In this document: piece by piece, positions 35,901 through 47,000 of the stretch | Numbering within the stretch: position 1 is the stretch's first letter | Layout of the letters: every line of letters starts with the position of its first letter | Assembly (NCBI GenBank): GCA_963573305.1 | Contig: OY754332.1 | Span: forward strand, 47,591,559 to 47,655,558 | DNA length: 64,000 nt | Source of the DNA: Pyrrhosoma nymphula | Taxonomy: Eukaryota > Arthropoda > Insecta > Odonata > Coenagrionidae | Direction: 5' to 3' | Made by a program: the position numbers and the translations under genes | The notes under the pieces: model-generated | Told to the model about the DNA's origin: nothing | Databases searched by the model: none | The model's input: the letters and a program-made list of their open reading frames with translations, nothing else

Positions 35901-36414
35901 ATAGTGTTTGTATAGGTGATATTTGGATTGGTGAATGATCATTTAGTACAGAAAAAAGTTAATAGATAATGGAATACAACATTTGAATAACGAATATTAC
36001 CGAAAAATACAGAATCAAGGAAAGAAAATGGATTTAGGAAAAAGCCGAAGAAGAGAGATGCATTGGTAATAAAGGAACTGAGGGCGTATCATATGCAGGA
36101 AGTTTTCTCTGGTGTTCCACCGGGTTAGGGTCTTAATCTCTGCCGCCGTTCTAGTTAGTGACTCGCTCTTCATCCTCAGGGATCCAGAATGTGATCGTGA
36201 TAGCGTTTGAGTAATATGATCGTTGGTAGTCGTTGTTATTAAGCTCTTTTGTATTTATTTTGCTCCGAATTTTGCAAAAAGCATGGGATTCCTATTGATT
36301 TTATATTTTTGTTTTGGTAGTGTTTAAATAATGTTTTAAATATCAGCAAGGCTGTAATGAACAGGGCTATTATATTAAAAACGTTTTGCATGTCAGAATT
36401 TCTAATTTAATTTT
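32979..36414. other. No recognisable gene
   Basis: Only short frames (102 codons on minus 33736-34044, unrecognised) and a perfect small hairpin at 35309-35336. A weak family B-like terminus (CATCCCCTGCTAAATACCCG) occurs at about 35269-35305. Confidence 0.4.
35309..35336. repeat. Perfect 10-bp hairpin
   Basis: CATAGAGTAA and TTACTCTATG flank an 8-base loop. Just to the left is a weak LINE-like terminus. It could be a cruciform or a microhomology scar; no function is implied. Confidence 0.8.
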
Positions 36415-36855
36415 TAACTAATGGTCCCCTTGATGTACGAGTGCAGCGTCAATTCCTCACGAGTAAAAAATGATAGAAGCCGTATTGCATGTGACATCTC
36501 CCTACATAGACGTCACCTAACAGTATAATTAATAAGATGTCCAATTTATTAATAATATAAATTGTATCTTCATGTGGTTATTGAACGTATTATTAGAAAA
36601 CCTATTTGTGTACATGCTTTTTGATTATGAAATTCCGCTGTATGACGGTAACTATTTGTATATTAGCTGCATAGATATGTTATGATGTGTGGGGCCACCT
36701 AATGAGTAATGATGACTCAACGGGACCTACCGACAAACCTAATGAGGTTTGGCAGGACCGAATTATGCATGAAATATTCTATTACACAATTTATTGTATT
36801 CCCAACCCCTGCCACACACCCTTGAGGTGGCTTGCAGGGTATTTTGTAGATGCAT
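36415..36855 (+). mobile_element. LINE-like 3' end, variant family
   Basis: It begins TAATGGTCCCCTTGATGTA, similar to 24765 onward. It ends with a clean family B terminus (CCCTGCCACACACCCTTGAG, GGTGGCTTGCAGGGTATTTT, GTAGATG). It lies just left of the oppositely oriented family A tail at 36889. Confidence 0.6.
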
Positions 36856-36888
36856 TAATTGTAAGAAAATCGTGAATAACATTATGAT

Positions 36889-36985
36889 ACATCTACATCT
36901 ACGAAGTACCGTGCAAGCCACCACCAGGGTATGTGGCACGGGGTAATTCCACACCAGGCATGCAGCACTCGTCCCAGTTCAATTA
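36889..36985 (-). mobile_element. LINE family A, 3' end only
   Basis: The TAGATG tail at the left is followed by the reverse complement of the family A terminus (CGAAGTACCGTGCAAGCCAC, CCAGGCATGCAGCACTCGT). The copy is truncated after about 100 bases. Confidence 0.8.
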
Positions 36986-37065
36986 TGTGATAGTGTGTTG
37001 ACGGCTAGTGCATGCCTGGTGAACAGCCAACCGCTACCACACACGCTTAAGGTGGTTAGCAGGGG

Positions 37066-37072
37066 GTGGCGT

Positions 37073-37124
<52 letters not shown>

Positions 37125-37131
37125 ACGCCAC
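37066..37131. repeat. Palindrome with (AT)n core
   Basis: GTGGCGTAGATA at the left is mirrored by TATCTACGCCAC at the right, with about 40 bases of AT between. The left arm is the end of a family B-like terminus. More AT microsatellite follows to 37171. Confidence 0.85.
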
Positions 37132-37289
37132 ATATCTATATATATATATATATATCTATATATATATATAGATAATGATGATCAAGCCTTCAATCAGAAT
37201 CTCTGAGGTTAAAGAGCGAATCATTCTTCGGTGCGTCGGCAGAGATGGAGCTCCATGCCCGGTGGAACACCCGAGAAATCTTCCTTCAC

Positions 37290-38330
37290 GTGAATAAGTA
37301 TGTCCAATGTGCGTTGAAAAGAATTTTTGGAAAAAAGAACAACTCGATCAACGAAACGCATACGATTAATGAAATCAACTTATTTAATGTAGAGTCAGTT
37401 AAATACTTAGGTGTGATCCTCACTCAGGACCTATCTTGGGGGAAACACGTTCGGGAAATCTACGGACAGGCTAATCGCAAATTGGGAATTATTAAAAGAA
37501 TACTAGGAAAATGTGACGAGAAAATTAAAGAGCGAAGTTATTTTTTACTTGTGAGAACTCACTTGGAGTTTGCCACTAGCATATGGGACCCTCATGAAGT
37601 AGACTAAATCTCAGAAATAGATGGAATACTACGGAGAGCAGCAAGATTTGTAAAACGTAGTCACGATAAACTTAGCAGTGTTACCGCATTGTTGAATGAA
37701 TTAGGGTGGGAATCTCTAACTGATCGAAGGAAGAAATACAGGTTAAATCTTTTGCGTAATTTGGAAGGAGATAATTTTTGCTGGACGTTCCACATATTTT
37801 GCTAGAGCCAACGTACTATGGTTGAAGCGATCACAAGAATACGATAAAGGAAATAGATTTCTGAACCGATGGATTTAAAATGTAATTTTTCCCACGTACA
37901 ATAAGGGATCATAATAGCTGCGATACATCAATCATTTGAAACTCCCACCCTCACTAGGTGGAGTAGATTTTTTACTTGTGTTTAAAAACAAAACATCAAT
38001 GCTAACATTTAACCCCGCATGAAATACCCTGCATTATTTTGTTCTTTGCATGAAGTAGTATCTTTTAGCATTCATAAATTAATAGTATTGGTAATGTTAA
38101 CCACTATATGTCTCTTTAGAAGTGTTTGCATGTTGATTTACGTAGCAATTTCCCAGTTTCTTGTTGGACTGCGCACTGTTCTCCTGACTGCTTTTTGGTT
38201 CTCGCCTAGCGGCCGGGGGAACGGGCGAGGTCCCGATTTGAACTGGGACGAGTGCTGCATACCTGGTGTGGAATCACCCCATGCCACACACCCTAGTGGT
38301 GGCCCTCAAGGTACTTCGTAGATGTAGATG
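37290..38330 (+). mobile_element. LINE family A, long 3' fragment
   Basis: ORF2 is readable from just after the RT catalytic region: NNSINETHTINEINLFNVES, VKYLGVILTQDLSWGKHVRE, KLGIIKRILGKCDEKIKERS, then LEFATSIWDPHEVD and a premature stop at 37605. A shifted frame continues through the LGWESLTDRR block, and the complete family A 3' UTR ends at CGTAGATGTAGATG. It is 5'-truncated and frameshifted. Confidence 0.88.
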
Positions 38331-41300
38331 GGTAAACATCGGACAAGGAGATGGGGTAGAGCATCATCGTGGCGGATACAGTTGAAGATGAGCTCTCTGG
38401 CCGAAGGAAGGAAGTGTGTATTGGGATTCTTCGGGTATGCGTTCACGATGGCATTGAGGAAACAAATAACGGGAGACGTGAAAGCGACGAAATTTTTAAG
38501 CGCGCGAATGGATGTGCCCGAGAGTATGATCAGACCGATCCCATGAAGGAGGGCTTGACCCAACTTGAGTCACCATCACCCTCGGCCGACTCCTCCTGAT
38601 GATGACTCTGAAATTCCCCCCTTCCTACTTCCTGTATTGCACTTGCCGCGGTCGTGAAATTTTTACCTTCTCAGTAATTATTTGTTCGGAGACTTGATTT
38701 AAAAAGGTGAACACTGCTTCATTGCTCTTTTAGGATACATTTCACCAATGAATACGCAGAAAAACTAAAATCGGATATGAAAAAGCAGAACTATCAGGGG
38801 ATAAAAGGAGTTCGCAGGAGGCAGATAGGCATGGAGGGCTGCAGCCAGCCAATCTTAAGATACAATGACTAGTGATGATGATGATGCGGTAAAATATAGC
38901 GTATGCGTGCAATTTGTCTATGGAATCCGGTATAGAATGGTTTCATTCGAGATGACTACTCCGCTGAAAACAATTGGTTGAGAAACTATGGGTTGGTCCC
39001 CCGGCGCTCGAGAGCTAAGCCTATTTTTTGTGCAAGAGCCATTTATCTGCAGCACGAGCGTTCGAAATTAATTTGCTCATGTTCTATTCTTCTTGATCTT
39101 TTGCGCCAGTTTGGAGAAGACAGTTTTTTTAACTCGGCGTCTCTTAATGACTCTTGGTTTTCTTTACCGCAAAAAAATTTACCCTTTCTCGAGGGAACTG
39201 CCATAAAAAATCAAAAGTACATGCAAGCTTTCAAATGAACTCTGAAGCCAGAGTCAATACACTCGTCGGCTCCGACGATATTACTAACGTGGGTAAATGG
39301 GTAATTTTTTAAATAGTTTATGGGTAAATTGAGGTCTCAAATCCGTTTGGAGTAATACGTGTGCTTCTGAATCCAATCCGTTCCTTCCATTCTGAGGCAA
39401 AGGCAAGTGAGGCAAAGGTAGTGACTTCAATACCATTAAACTTGTACGTACTTGTCACTGATGGCGATGGCAAACTGATAACGATTACTTATTGTAACTG
39501 GAACCCCCCGCAATGTCATCAGGACGGTGTAAACTGGATATCTCAATAAAGCGGTAAAGTATTGTATCAACTTTCTCTTACAGGAAAGTGTAAAGAAAAT
39601 ACCATAATATGATGCAATTTGTATCACTAAGGCTTATTAACACTTTTCCAACCCTATTTTGTGTAAGACTAGAATTCACTCCTTGAGTTTGCCCATCTTC
39701 ATACCACAATATAATGGTCAGGGTGTATAATTTCGATCATCACCCAAATATTTTCTATTTTCACTTGTGCGTGGATTGGCTGCTTCAAGACTGACACAAA
39801 AGACATATTCAATTAAAATGTTCTTTGACTCGAACTGATGCTTGGGTGTAATATGGATGACACCTCAAGTGATCTACATTGTCCGTTAAACAAGAAGTTA
39901 AATAGCGCGGCCCTTTGGCGTTATTTGTTAAGAGTAGTCTCCGCAAATCTGAATTTTCTTTGTACCATCCATCCTCTGCTCCTTTTCCTTAGTTCTCATT
40001 TCTTTTAAAGCATTAGGGCGATTCGTTTCCCCTAATTCTCTTGTCTAGTACAATGATGCTATGCCCTCACCCTCAAACATTTTCCTTATTGTCATTACCA
40101 AAATCATTGTTGTAACATTAAAACGAAGATATCTAAATCATTTTTGTACAAGGTCCGCTCATCCCTCGCTACTATCCCTGTCAAGCACTTGTGTTAACGT
40201 CTTTTTGACATGTACACATCAAAAGTCGTTTTCATTTGTTTTGTTCACCGTAGAAAAGTTAATTTAAACCTAACAACTAAAACTTTTTGAGTTTAAAAAT
40301 AGATAAAAACATTATTTCTAGCAGCTTAAATTAAACTATAAAAAACATAAAAGTTACGTGATAACCACTACGTCAACAACGACACTTAATGCTCTGCGAG
40401 TTCATAGTTCTTTTACGCTTTTTTAATTGCTTCTACATCAATTGCCAGAGATGCTCCTCGTTATATTCAATTGAATATCGTGATCAATCACCGCAGCAAA
40501 CTTGAGTGACATTGATGATCTGCGAGTCCTGTGTCCCCCTTGAAAGCAGGTTTTAGAGCTTATTAAATGATAAATGTTTCGGAGTTCACCGTCGCTGTCT
40601 GATATAGCTCACTCGCGGATCTCCAGCTAATGAACAAATGGAGTTTCAGCCACCTCCCAAATGTAATATTCCATACATGTTTGTGGCTATAGCCAAGAGA
40701 AAAGTCCACCATCGACGTAAATACTCGTTAGAAAGGCATTTAAACGTATAAGACTGACGGTAGTTAGCCATGCTGTGGAAAAAAAGAAGTGCTGTGATTG
40801 AGACAAGACTGCCCTATCGCAGTACCGGTAAAGTCTCGACTAAGTTTCAAGTCAGTCACGAGTCTATCTTGAGATTACCACTTTGAATGCGAGTTCGCCC
40901 TAATTCTCACGTTGTCCCCAAGCTGCTCTGGTGACTACGACTATGAATCTGGAATCGAGGTTGGTAAGCCGTGGCTCTCGACTCCATTTCTCTCCCGACT
41001 AACGGCTATATCCCTTCGTAATTCCTCTATTTAAACATACCTAATGATTCGTTTCATACACTCGATCATTTATGAAAGGGAATTGAAGTAGCATACGAAA
41101 CATAGGCTGCTATAAACTTGATATTACATCACGCTCTCCATTAATGCTCGTGCACCTCTTGGTAGAAATGAGAATGCACGGAGTCATGCTGAGCAAATAC
41201 TAAGCCTATTTTTATACAATGGCCATGCTGCTCGGGCCATTATTCAAGCACATGACAACTAACATGGTAACGCATATCACTCATTATTGACAATAGTTAT

Positions 41301-42187
41301 AAGTTAACGCATATAAGAGAAATCATTATGTTGTTACTGCAATCTATGTGGAACTCACTTTTTGGCGCATTAACGCGTTTTTCGCTAAAGTTTACAAAAA
41401 ATCGGAGGACTTGTAATTATGCCTCAAACTTGTTACTTTCAGCGAGCACTTTTCATATTATCTTCGCTCTATACAAAGTTCCATGGAGTATGTATTTTTT
41501 TATCAACGTTCCGAGGGAATTTCCCCCGGAGTAATAAGATGTGCGTCTATTTTATTCTATAAAATTTGTCTCAAACCATAATGGCCGATCTTGTGTCTGT
41601 AACAGACATTGGCGAAATTCCTACACATTTAAATTACGAATACATATTCTTATCAGCCTCCCAAAATTCCAGCCGGCAACAATCTAGCGAAATCCCTTAT
41701 CCCCCGGCCGTAAAACAACCGTTTGCAAATTCATTATTGTTTTCACCTTTCAATATTTTGATATCTGCATATCCGGAAGTCCGCTAAATATGGCTATGCT
41801 GATATAATTAATATCAATTATTCGTCTCGTAATGTCAAGCCAAGTTTTTTTAGGAGACTGATTGTTTGACAAATCACCTTTGAATAATTGACCCATGGTT
41901 GTGACACTGCTCAAATGTTGCCTTAGTACATGGAGAAGGTATGATAAAAGATGTAGGACTAATTAAAGCTTTAACTTGGTAATGAGCTGCGGAAAATATA
42001 ACCGCGCACTAGCATGCATACTTATGCCTACATAACAAATTAAAAAAATTGTAAGAGATAATTTTTCTTCATAGTAATATTTGGTGATGTAAAGAGCAGA
42101 GTAGCGATAAAATCACGTGACAAATGAAGCCGTGCCGTACAACGGTTCCACTGGGGATTCTTCCTGGGAACATTAATTGCATGAAGA
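38331..42187. other. No recognisable gene
   Basis: Short frames only, including an overlapping 72/76-codon pair at 38328-38599 and 86 codons at 38978-39238; none has a recognised domain. No terminal repeats are supported. Confidence 0.4.
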
Positions 42188-42788
42188 GCGAATGTTCGGA
42201 TGGGAATCACTGTCAGACCGTAGATTGAAAACAAGACTAAATCTATTACGTAAATTCAAAATTAGTTTATTTTCCGACGAAGTTGATCATATTTTACGAC
42301 CGCCAACGTACTATGGTAGATTAGATCATAAAAATAAAATGGGAGGGATAGACTGTAGAACAGATAGATTTAAAATGTCGTTTTTTCCGCGAGCGATAAG
42401 AGACTATAACGGCTGTGTAAGGACTTAGAAATAGATTAGTTGACTGGCAGTGTAGATTACTAACTTATGTATTTCTTAAAGCATGTTTACGGAGTTTTAT
42501 GGTGTTTCTAACAGCATGTTTTGCATGTTCTAGCTTCATAGGCAGATTGCCCTCTTAAGTAGCATGTAGAATATTATGTGTCATCGTACATGTGTGGCGT
42601 GCATGTGGAGATTCTCTTGCATGCTGCATGATGGTTTTTAGTTTATGATGGAATTGGTTAGTATCCTTAATATTCATGACCGTGCGGTGCGCATGTGGCG
42701 GTCCGCTTGCATGCTGCATTTTGGTGACTTTTCACCCCCTGCCAAACACCCTAGAGGTGGCTCGCAGGGTAATATGTAGATGTAGATG
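42188..42788 (+). mobile_element. LINE family B, 3' end with ORF2 C-terminus
   Basis: The coding part reads GWESLSDRRLKTRLNLLRKF, then PTYYGRLDHKNKMGGIDC and RTDRFKMSFFPRAIRDYNGC, the best-preserved C-terminus of family B here. The 3' UTR contains a local duplication of a GCATGTGG-to-TTGCATGCTGCAT block. The end is GGTGGCTCGCAGGGTAA followed by TAGATG. Confidence 0.85.
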
Positions 42789-44640
42789 AAGAGCACTCAG
42801 GACGTTTCAAACGGTGCTCATTAACCGTGGTGAGAACACACTGTGCCATCGTGTACTAAAAAAACATTCTGCGAGCTGGCAAATGTACACGAGGCAGACC
42901 ACGGCTGTGAACCTTCATGAGCATGCCCTCTTCCCCTCCACACTCGGATGGTTTCCTCCACGGAATGAAACACGGGGAAAGGCGAGAATTTTAAATGCGC
43001 CGAGATAGAAAAGACCTCAAAGCAATGACGCGGGCCTGGTGTGGAGAGCACCGCGCGGGGAGGAGTTGCGGTGGCCGCGAGGCCTCAACGGCATCTCCTC
43101 CGCTCCTCTCCGGGGTCCCGGGGAGTTGTTTTCAACAGTTGGCAGGGCCTGCGGCAGAATTTTATATCGGGGCACTTCATGACTTTTTAATGGTCGCCGC
43201 GGGAGACAAAGGAGAGCAGTATAAGGGAAAGCAAAGAGGGCTGCAGAGGGCGAACGTTGAAGGAGGCTGTGTATGGGGTGGGTGGGTGGTTACAGAGGGC
43301 GGGGACCAGAGTCGCCCCCGACCCCGCGGGGGCAGCAAAAGTTGCACACGGTCCCCGCGCGTGACATTGTGTGGAGGAAAATAAAATTCTCCCGTACGAG
43401 GCTAGATTTTCCGCGCGGTTTGGCGCCTGCCCACCCCTCCCCCTTCAAGGTGTCGGTGCCGTCGGCCGTGTGCAGTGGCAGCGAAACATGGTGGCAGTCA
43501 CCTGAGCGCTACGTGATGTTTCAATAAGGGAAGGGGTGGACTAAGAAGCTGAGGGGAGATGGCAGTTCACGGTAGTTACCGAAGCCAATATAAATGATTT
43601 TAGCTCAAGAGCGCGGGAAAATGTTAGCATTGCGTTTCACGACTATGTTTACAATGAAAAATGAACCTGGATCAAAAACGCTAGTGTTGTACGCATCAAA
43701 TCAGAGAAGTCAATTTAACAATCGAACTAAGAACCGCAGAGGTCTAGAAAGTTTATGTGCAAGACAGATTGAAGATTTTGAAGTTGGTAATTAAGGTTTG
43801 AGACCTTGGGAACTCTGGTAGTGAAACTCTGAGACTCCCTTACTGCCCCTTGCGGGACCAGTTGTTAGGGACCTGGACTCCTCCGCACAAAAGGGGCATC
43901 TGCGCAACTGCCACCACGTTCCACTATCACTACTTACCGTTCAACAATGCCCGCAACTCAGAGAAGGAGATGGAAATCCACAAGGAGGGGTACGAATGAG
44001 ACCAATAATAATTATATTCTATCATTCGGGGCAGTATCGTGAACCCTATTACATCCGGCTGGATGGAACAATGTGCATGCACGGATGCTAAGTGTATGTT
44101 CAGCGATCACTGACAGCTCACTTTCAAGAAACACACTAGAATGTCAGTCTGTTGATGCGAGTATCATGGACGGAAGGTCGCATGGACGGACGGAGGTTCT
44201 CATACCGAAAACATTGAGCATGAAGATATCAACCCAGGCCATAATACCTTTAACTGGTTACATATTAAAAGACAAACATTGTTCTTTTTCAAACGAATCA
44301 ACTTAACTCCACCTTAATTTTGACGAGTTAAAGCAATGTCAAGGATGTCGCTCTATCCGAAAGGTAGTCTAGAATCATGGTAGAAAATGTTTTCAAAATC
44401 ACGTAAACATCCTTATTACCGACATGGTACATATCACTGAATTAAAAAAATTTGTGCCATTAGTTTAATTTATGACAGATAATTATGGGCAATGGAATGG
44501 TTGTTCAGTGATATTATCCAAGATTACATCAATCAATTATCAAACACGAGCATCGAACTTGTTCACTCAGTTGCTGAATCTCAATTTCCATTCCCAAATT
44601 TTGCAGATATGATTTACAAAAAAAATGCTATTAATTGTTT
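42789..44640. other. CpG-rich patch at 43020-43480; no gene recognised
   Basis: The patch is open in several frames (129 and 84 codons on plus), with Gly/Arg-rich translations that I attribute to composition. It may be an unrelated promoter island. The rest is featureless. Confidence 0.35.
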
Positions 44641-44848
44641 AACATAAACATCTCATCTCAACAAACTTAGTGATCGAGTCTGCATTTTTAAGAACAGAAA
44701 AATACATTTCACAAGATATACGAACCTTTTGTTTGAACCATTGTTCCTTACGAACAATGTAGGAGAAAGAGCAAACAGCAAATTAGATAAAGCAAATATC
44801 CTTAACACCTTTTTTCAAAGCATCTATACAACATGATCTCCAAATAAC

Positions 44849-46560
44849 ATGACTGCAATACCTAGGCTATATAAGCACCCAATGCAGTCTATTAATATCA
44901 CTATTCGTGGAATAGAAAGTCATCTAAAATCCATTAATTCCAAAAAATCACCCGGTCCCGATCAAATACCCGACCGAGTTTATAAAGAATTAACATCAGA
45001 AATAGCACCGTACCTGAAAATAATATTTGAAAAATCTCTTGAACAACATCGTGTTCCTTACGATTGGAAAATCGCGAACGTTACACCAATATTTTGGTGG
45101 CCTAGTGGGTAGAGCGCTTGGCTACTGATCGAAGGGTCCCAGATTCAAATCCGGGCGAAGCCTTTGGACGCCCCCGAACAAAAAAAAAATCCTCGGAGTA
45201 CGAGGTGGCCCAGGGAAAGGAACTGGCCCCCCTACCTTGAATGTGTGAAATTCCACGCCTGAAAGACACGCCTGTAGCTTAGTCCGGGGTGAGATCTACC
45301 CTCAACTATCCAAACCAACCTTCGGGTTGAATCATTGAGAGACACCAATATTTAAAAGCGGTGATAAGGAAGAGCCCAGTAACTATGGACCGATTTCCCT
45401 TACTTCTATCTCGTGCAAGATATTGGAACATATAATTGTCGGTTCGATTATGGGGTATTTGTAAGGTCAAAACTTGTTAACGCAAAATCAACAAGGATTC
45501 CGGAGAGGCAGGTCTTGCGAAACCCAGTTTGCCCTATTCCTTCACGACATTCTTTCCTCGGGAGAAAAGATTGTCCAAGTAGACGCAATATTTCTAGATT
45601 TCAAAAACGCTTTCGATAAGGTCCCTCATTCGAAGTTACCCATTCAGTGGGAAGCTTACGGAATACACCACAACGCAATATGTTGGATAAGAGAGTTCTT
45701 AGCCGACCGCGAACAGAGGGTATTTATTGATGCGTTAGTTCAGATGTAGCGAAAGTTACATCAGGTGTACCCCAGGGATGTGTCATCGGTCACTTATTGT
45801 TTCTTTTGTATATCAATGACATCACTACCGTTGTTACGAGCAAAATTCGTCTCTTCGCAGACGACACAGTGTTGCACAGGGATCTAGGCAATGAGTCTGA
45901 CAAGATTGCGTTACAAAAAGACCTAGATGCTATAAATGAATGGTGCAATACTTGGCAGTTAGAAATGAATTTTAAAAAGTGCGTTGTTATGAATTTTTGG
46001 AAAAAGAATAACTCGGTCAACGAAACGTACACAATTAATCAAACCAACTTATCAAATGTGGAGTCAGTTAAATACTTAGGTGTAACCCTGACTCAGGACC
46101 TGTCTTGGGGGAACCACGTCCGGGAAATCTGCGGACAGGCCAGTCGCATATTGGCATTTATTAAAAGAATATTAGGAAAATGCGACGAGAAGGTTAAAGA
46201 GTGATGTTATTTTTCACTCGTGAGACCTCACTTGGAGTTTGCCTCTAGCATATGGGACCCTTACGAAGTAGGACTAATCTCTGAAATAGATCGAATACGA
46301 CGGAGAGCAGCAAGATTTGTGAAAAGTTGTTACGATAAACTTAGCATTGTTACCGAATTGTTGAAAGAATTAGGGTGGCAATCTCAAACTGATTGAATGG
46401 AGAAATACAGGTTAAATCTTTTGCGCAAGTTCGGAGCAGACAGTTTTCTGCCGGACGTTCAACATTTATTACTAGAGCCAACGTACTACGGTAGAAGCGA
46501 TCTCATGAATAAGGTTAAGGAAATTGATTGCTGAACCGATAGATTAAAATGTCATTTTTC
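44849..46560 (+). pseudogene. LINE reverse transcriptase (ORF2), broken
   Basis: The RT copies LINE RNA into DNA at the target site. Segment 1 (44849 to the SINE at 45095) encodes the fingers; segment 2 (45351-45749) encodes the NQQGFRRG and palm-entry blocks; segment 3 (45797-46204) carries the catalytic FADD (codons from 45854) and the YLGVTL thumb block. Breaks visible: the SINE insertion at 45095, an in-frame TAA at 45462, a frameshift near 45747, a stop at 46202, and further stops in the C-terminal block. Removing the SINE plus one TSD copy restores the frame at that point (TPIF to KSGD), so the SINE landed in a frame still open there. No endonuclease domain is present. Confidence 0.9.
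45095..45341 (+). mobile_element. tRNA-derived SINE inserted in the LINE RT
   Basis: The head TGGTGGCCTAGTGGGTAGAG carries the A-box-like part and AGATTCAAATCC the B-box. The linker CCCCGAACAAAAAAAAATCC and body GAGGTGGCCCAGGG lead to the end TTCGGGTTGAATCATTGAG. A perfect 12-bp TSD, ACACCAATATTT, lies at 45083-45094 and 45342-45353. A short internal duplication (CACGCCTG twice) is present. This is the best-delimited SINE copy. Confidence 0.95.
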
Positions 46561-47000
46561 CCACGCACAATAAGAGATCATAATAGATGCGATATGTCAA
46601 TCATATGAAACTCCCACCCTCAATAGGTAGAGTAGAATTTTCACTTGTGCTTATAACACAACATCATTACTTACACTTCATACCGCTTGATATGTTCTCT
46701 GCATGAAGTAGCATCTCGTAGCACTCATGAAATAACAGTATTAGTAATATTAACCACTATATGTTCGTATAGCATTGTTCTGCATGTTTATTTACGTATA
46801 ACTCTCCCAGTTTCTGGTTGGACCTAACACTGTTCTACTGACTGATTTTTGGCCTGCGCCTAGCGGCCGGGGGAGCGTGCGAGGTTCTGATTTGTGTTGG
46901 GACGAGTGCTGCATGGAAGTCGACTGCTGGTGTGGAATCACCCCGTGCCACACACCCTAGTGGTGGCTTGCACGGAACTTCGTAGCTGTAGATGTAGATA

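Larger units (their letters stand above)
44641..47000 (+). mobile_element. LINE family A, longest copy (CR1/L2/Daphne-like)
   Basis: This is a 5'-truncated non-LTR retrotransposon of about 2.36 kb, including an inserted SINE. RT motifs appear in order: KKSPGPDQIPDRVYKEL, KIANVTPIF, then KSGDKEEPSNYGPISLTS after the SINE. Next come NQQGFRRGRSCETQF, FLDFKNAFDKVPHSKL, GVPQGC, YINDI and FADDT. The C-terminal region and a family A 3' UTR ending GTAGCTGTAGATGTAGAT follow. The FxxAFDKVPH and GFRRGRSC patterns are typical of the CR1/L2 branch of the Jockey superfamily. The exact 5' boundary is uncertain. Confidence 0.9.

Noticed and set aside
42995..43384. 129-codon plus-strand ORF
   Set aside because: It lies in a CpG-rich patch with multiple overlapping frames and Gly/Arg-rich translation; no domain or splice-site support.
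45095..45170. Apparent tRNA gene with A and B boxes
   Set aside because: It is the head of a SINE: the same head and body recur at 8.8 and 22.9 kb, with TSDs and no evidence of a functional cloverleaf.
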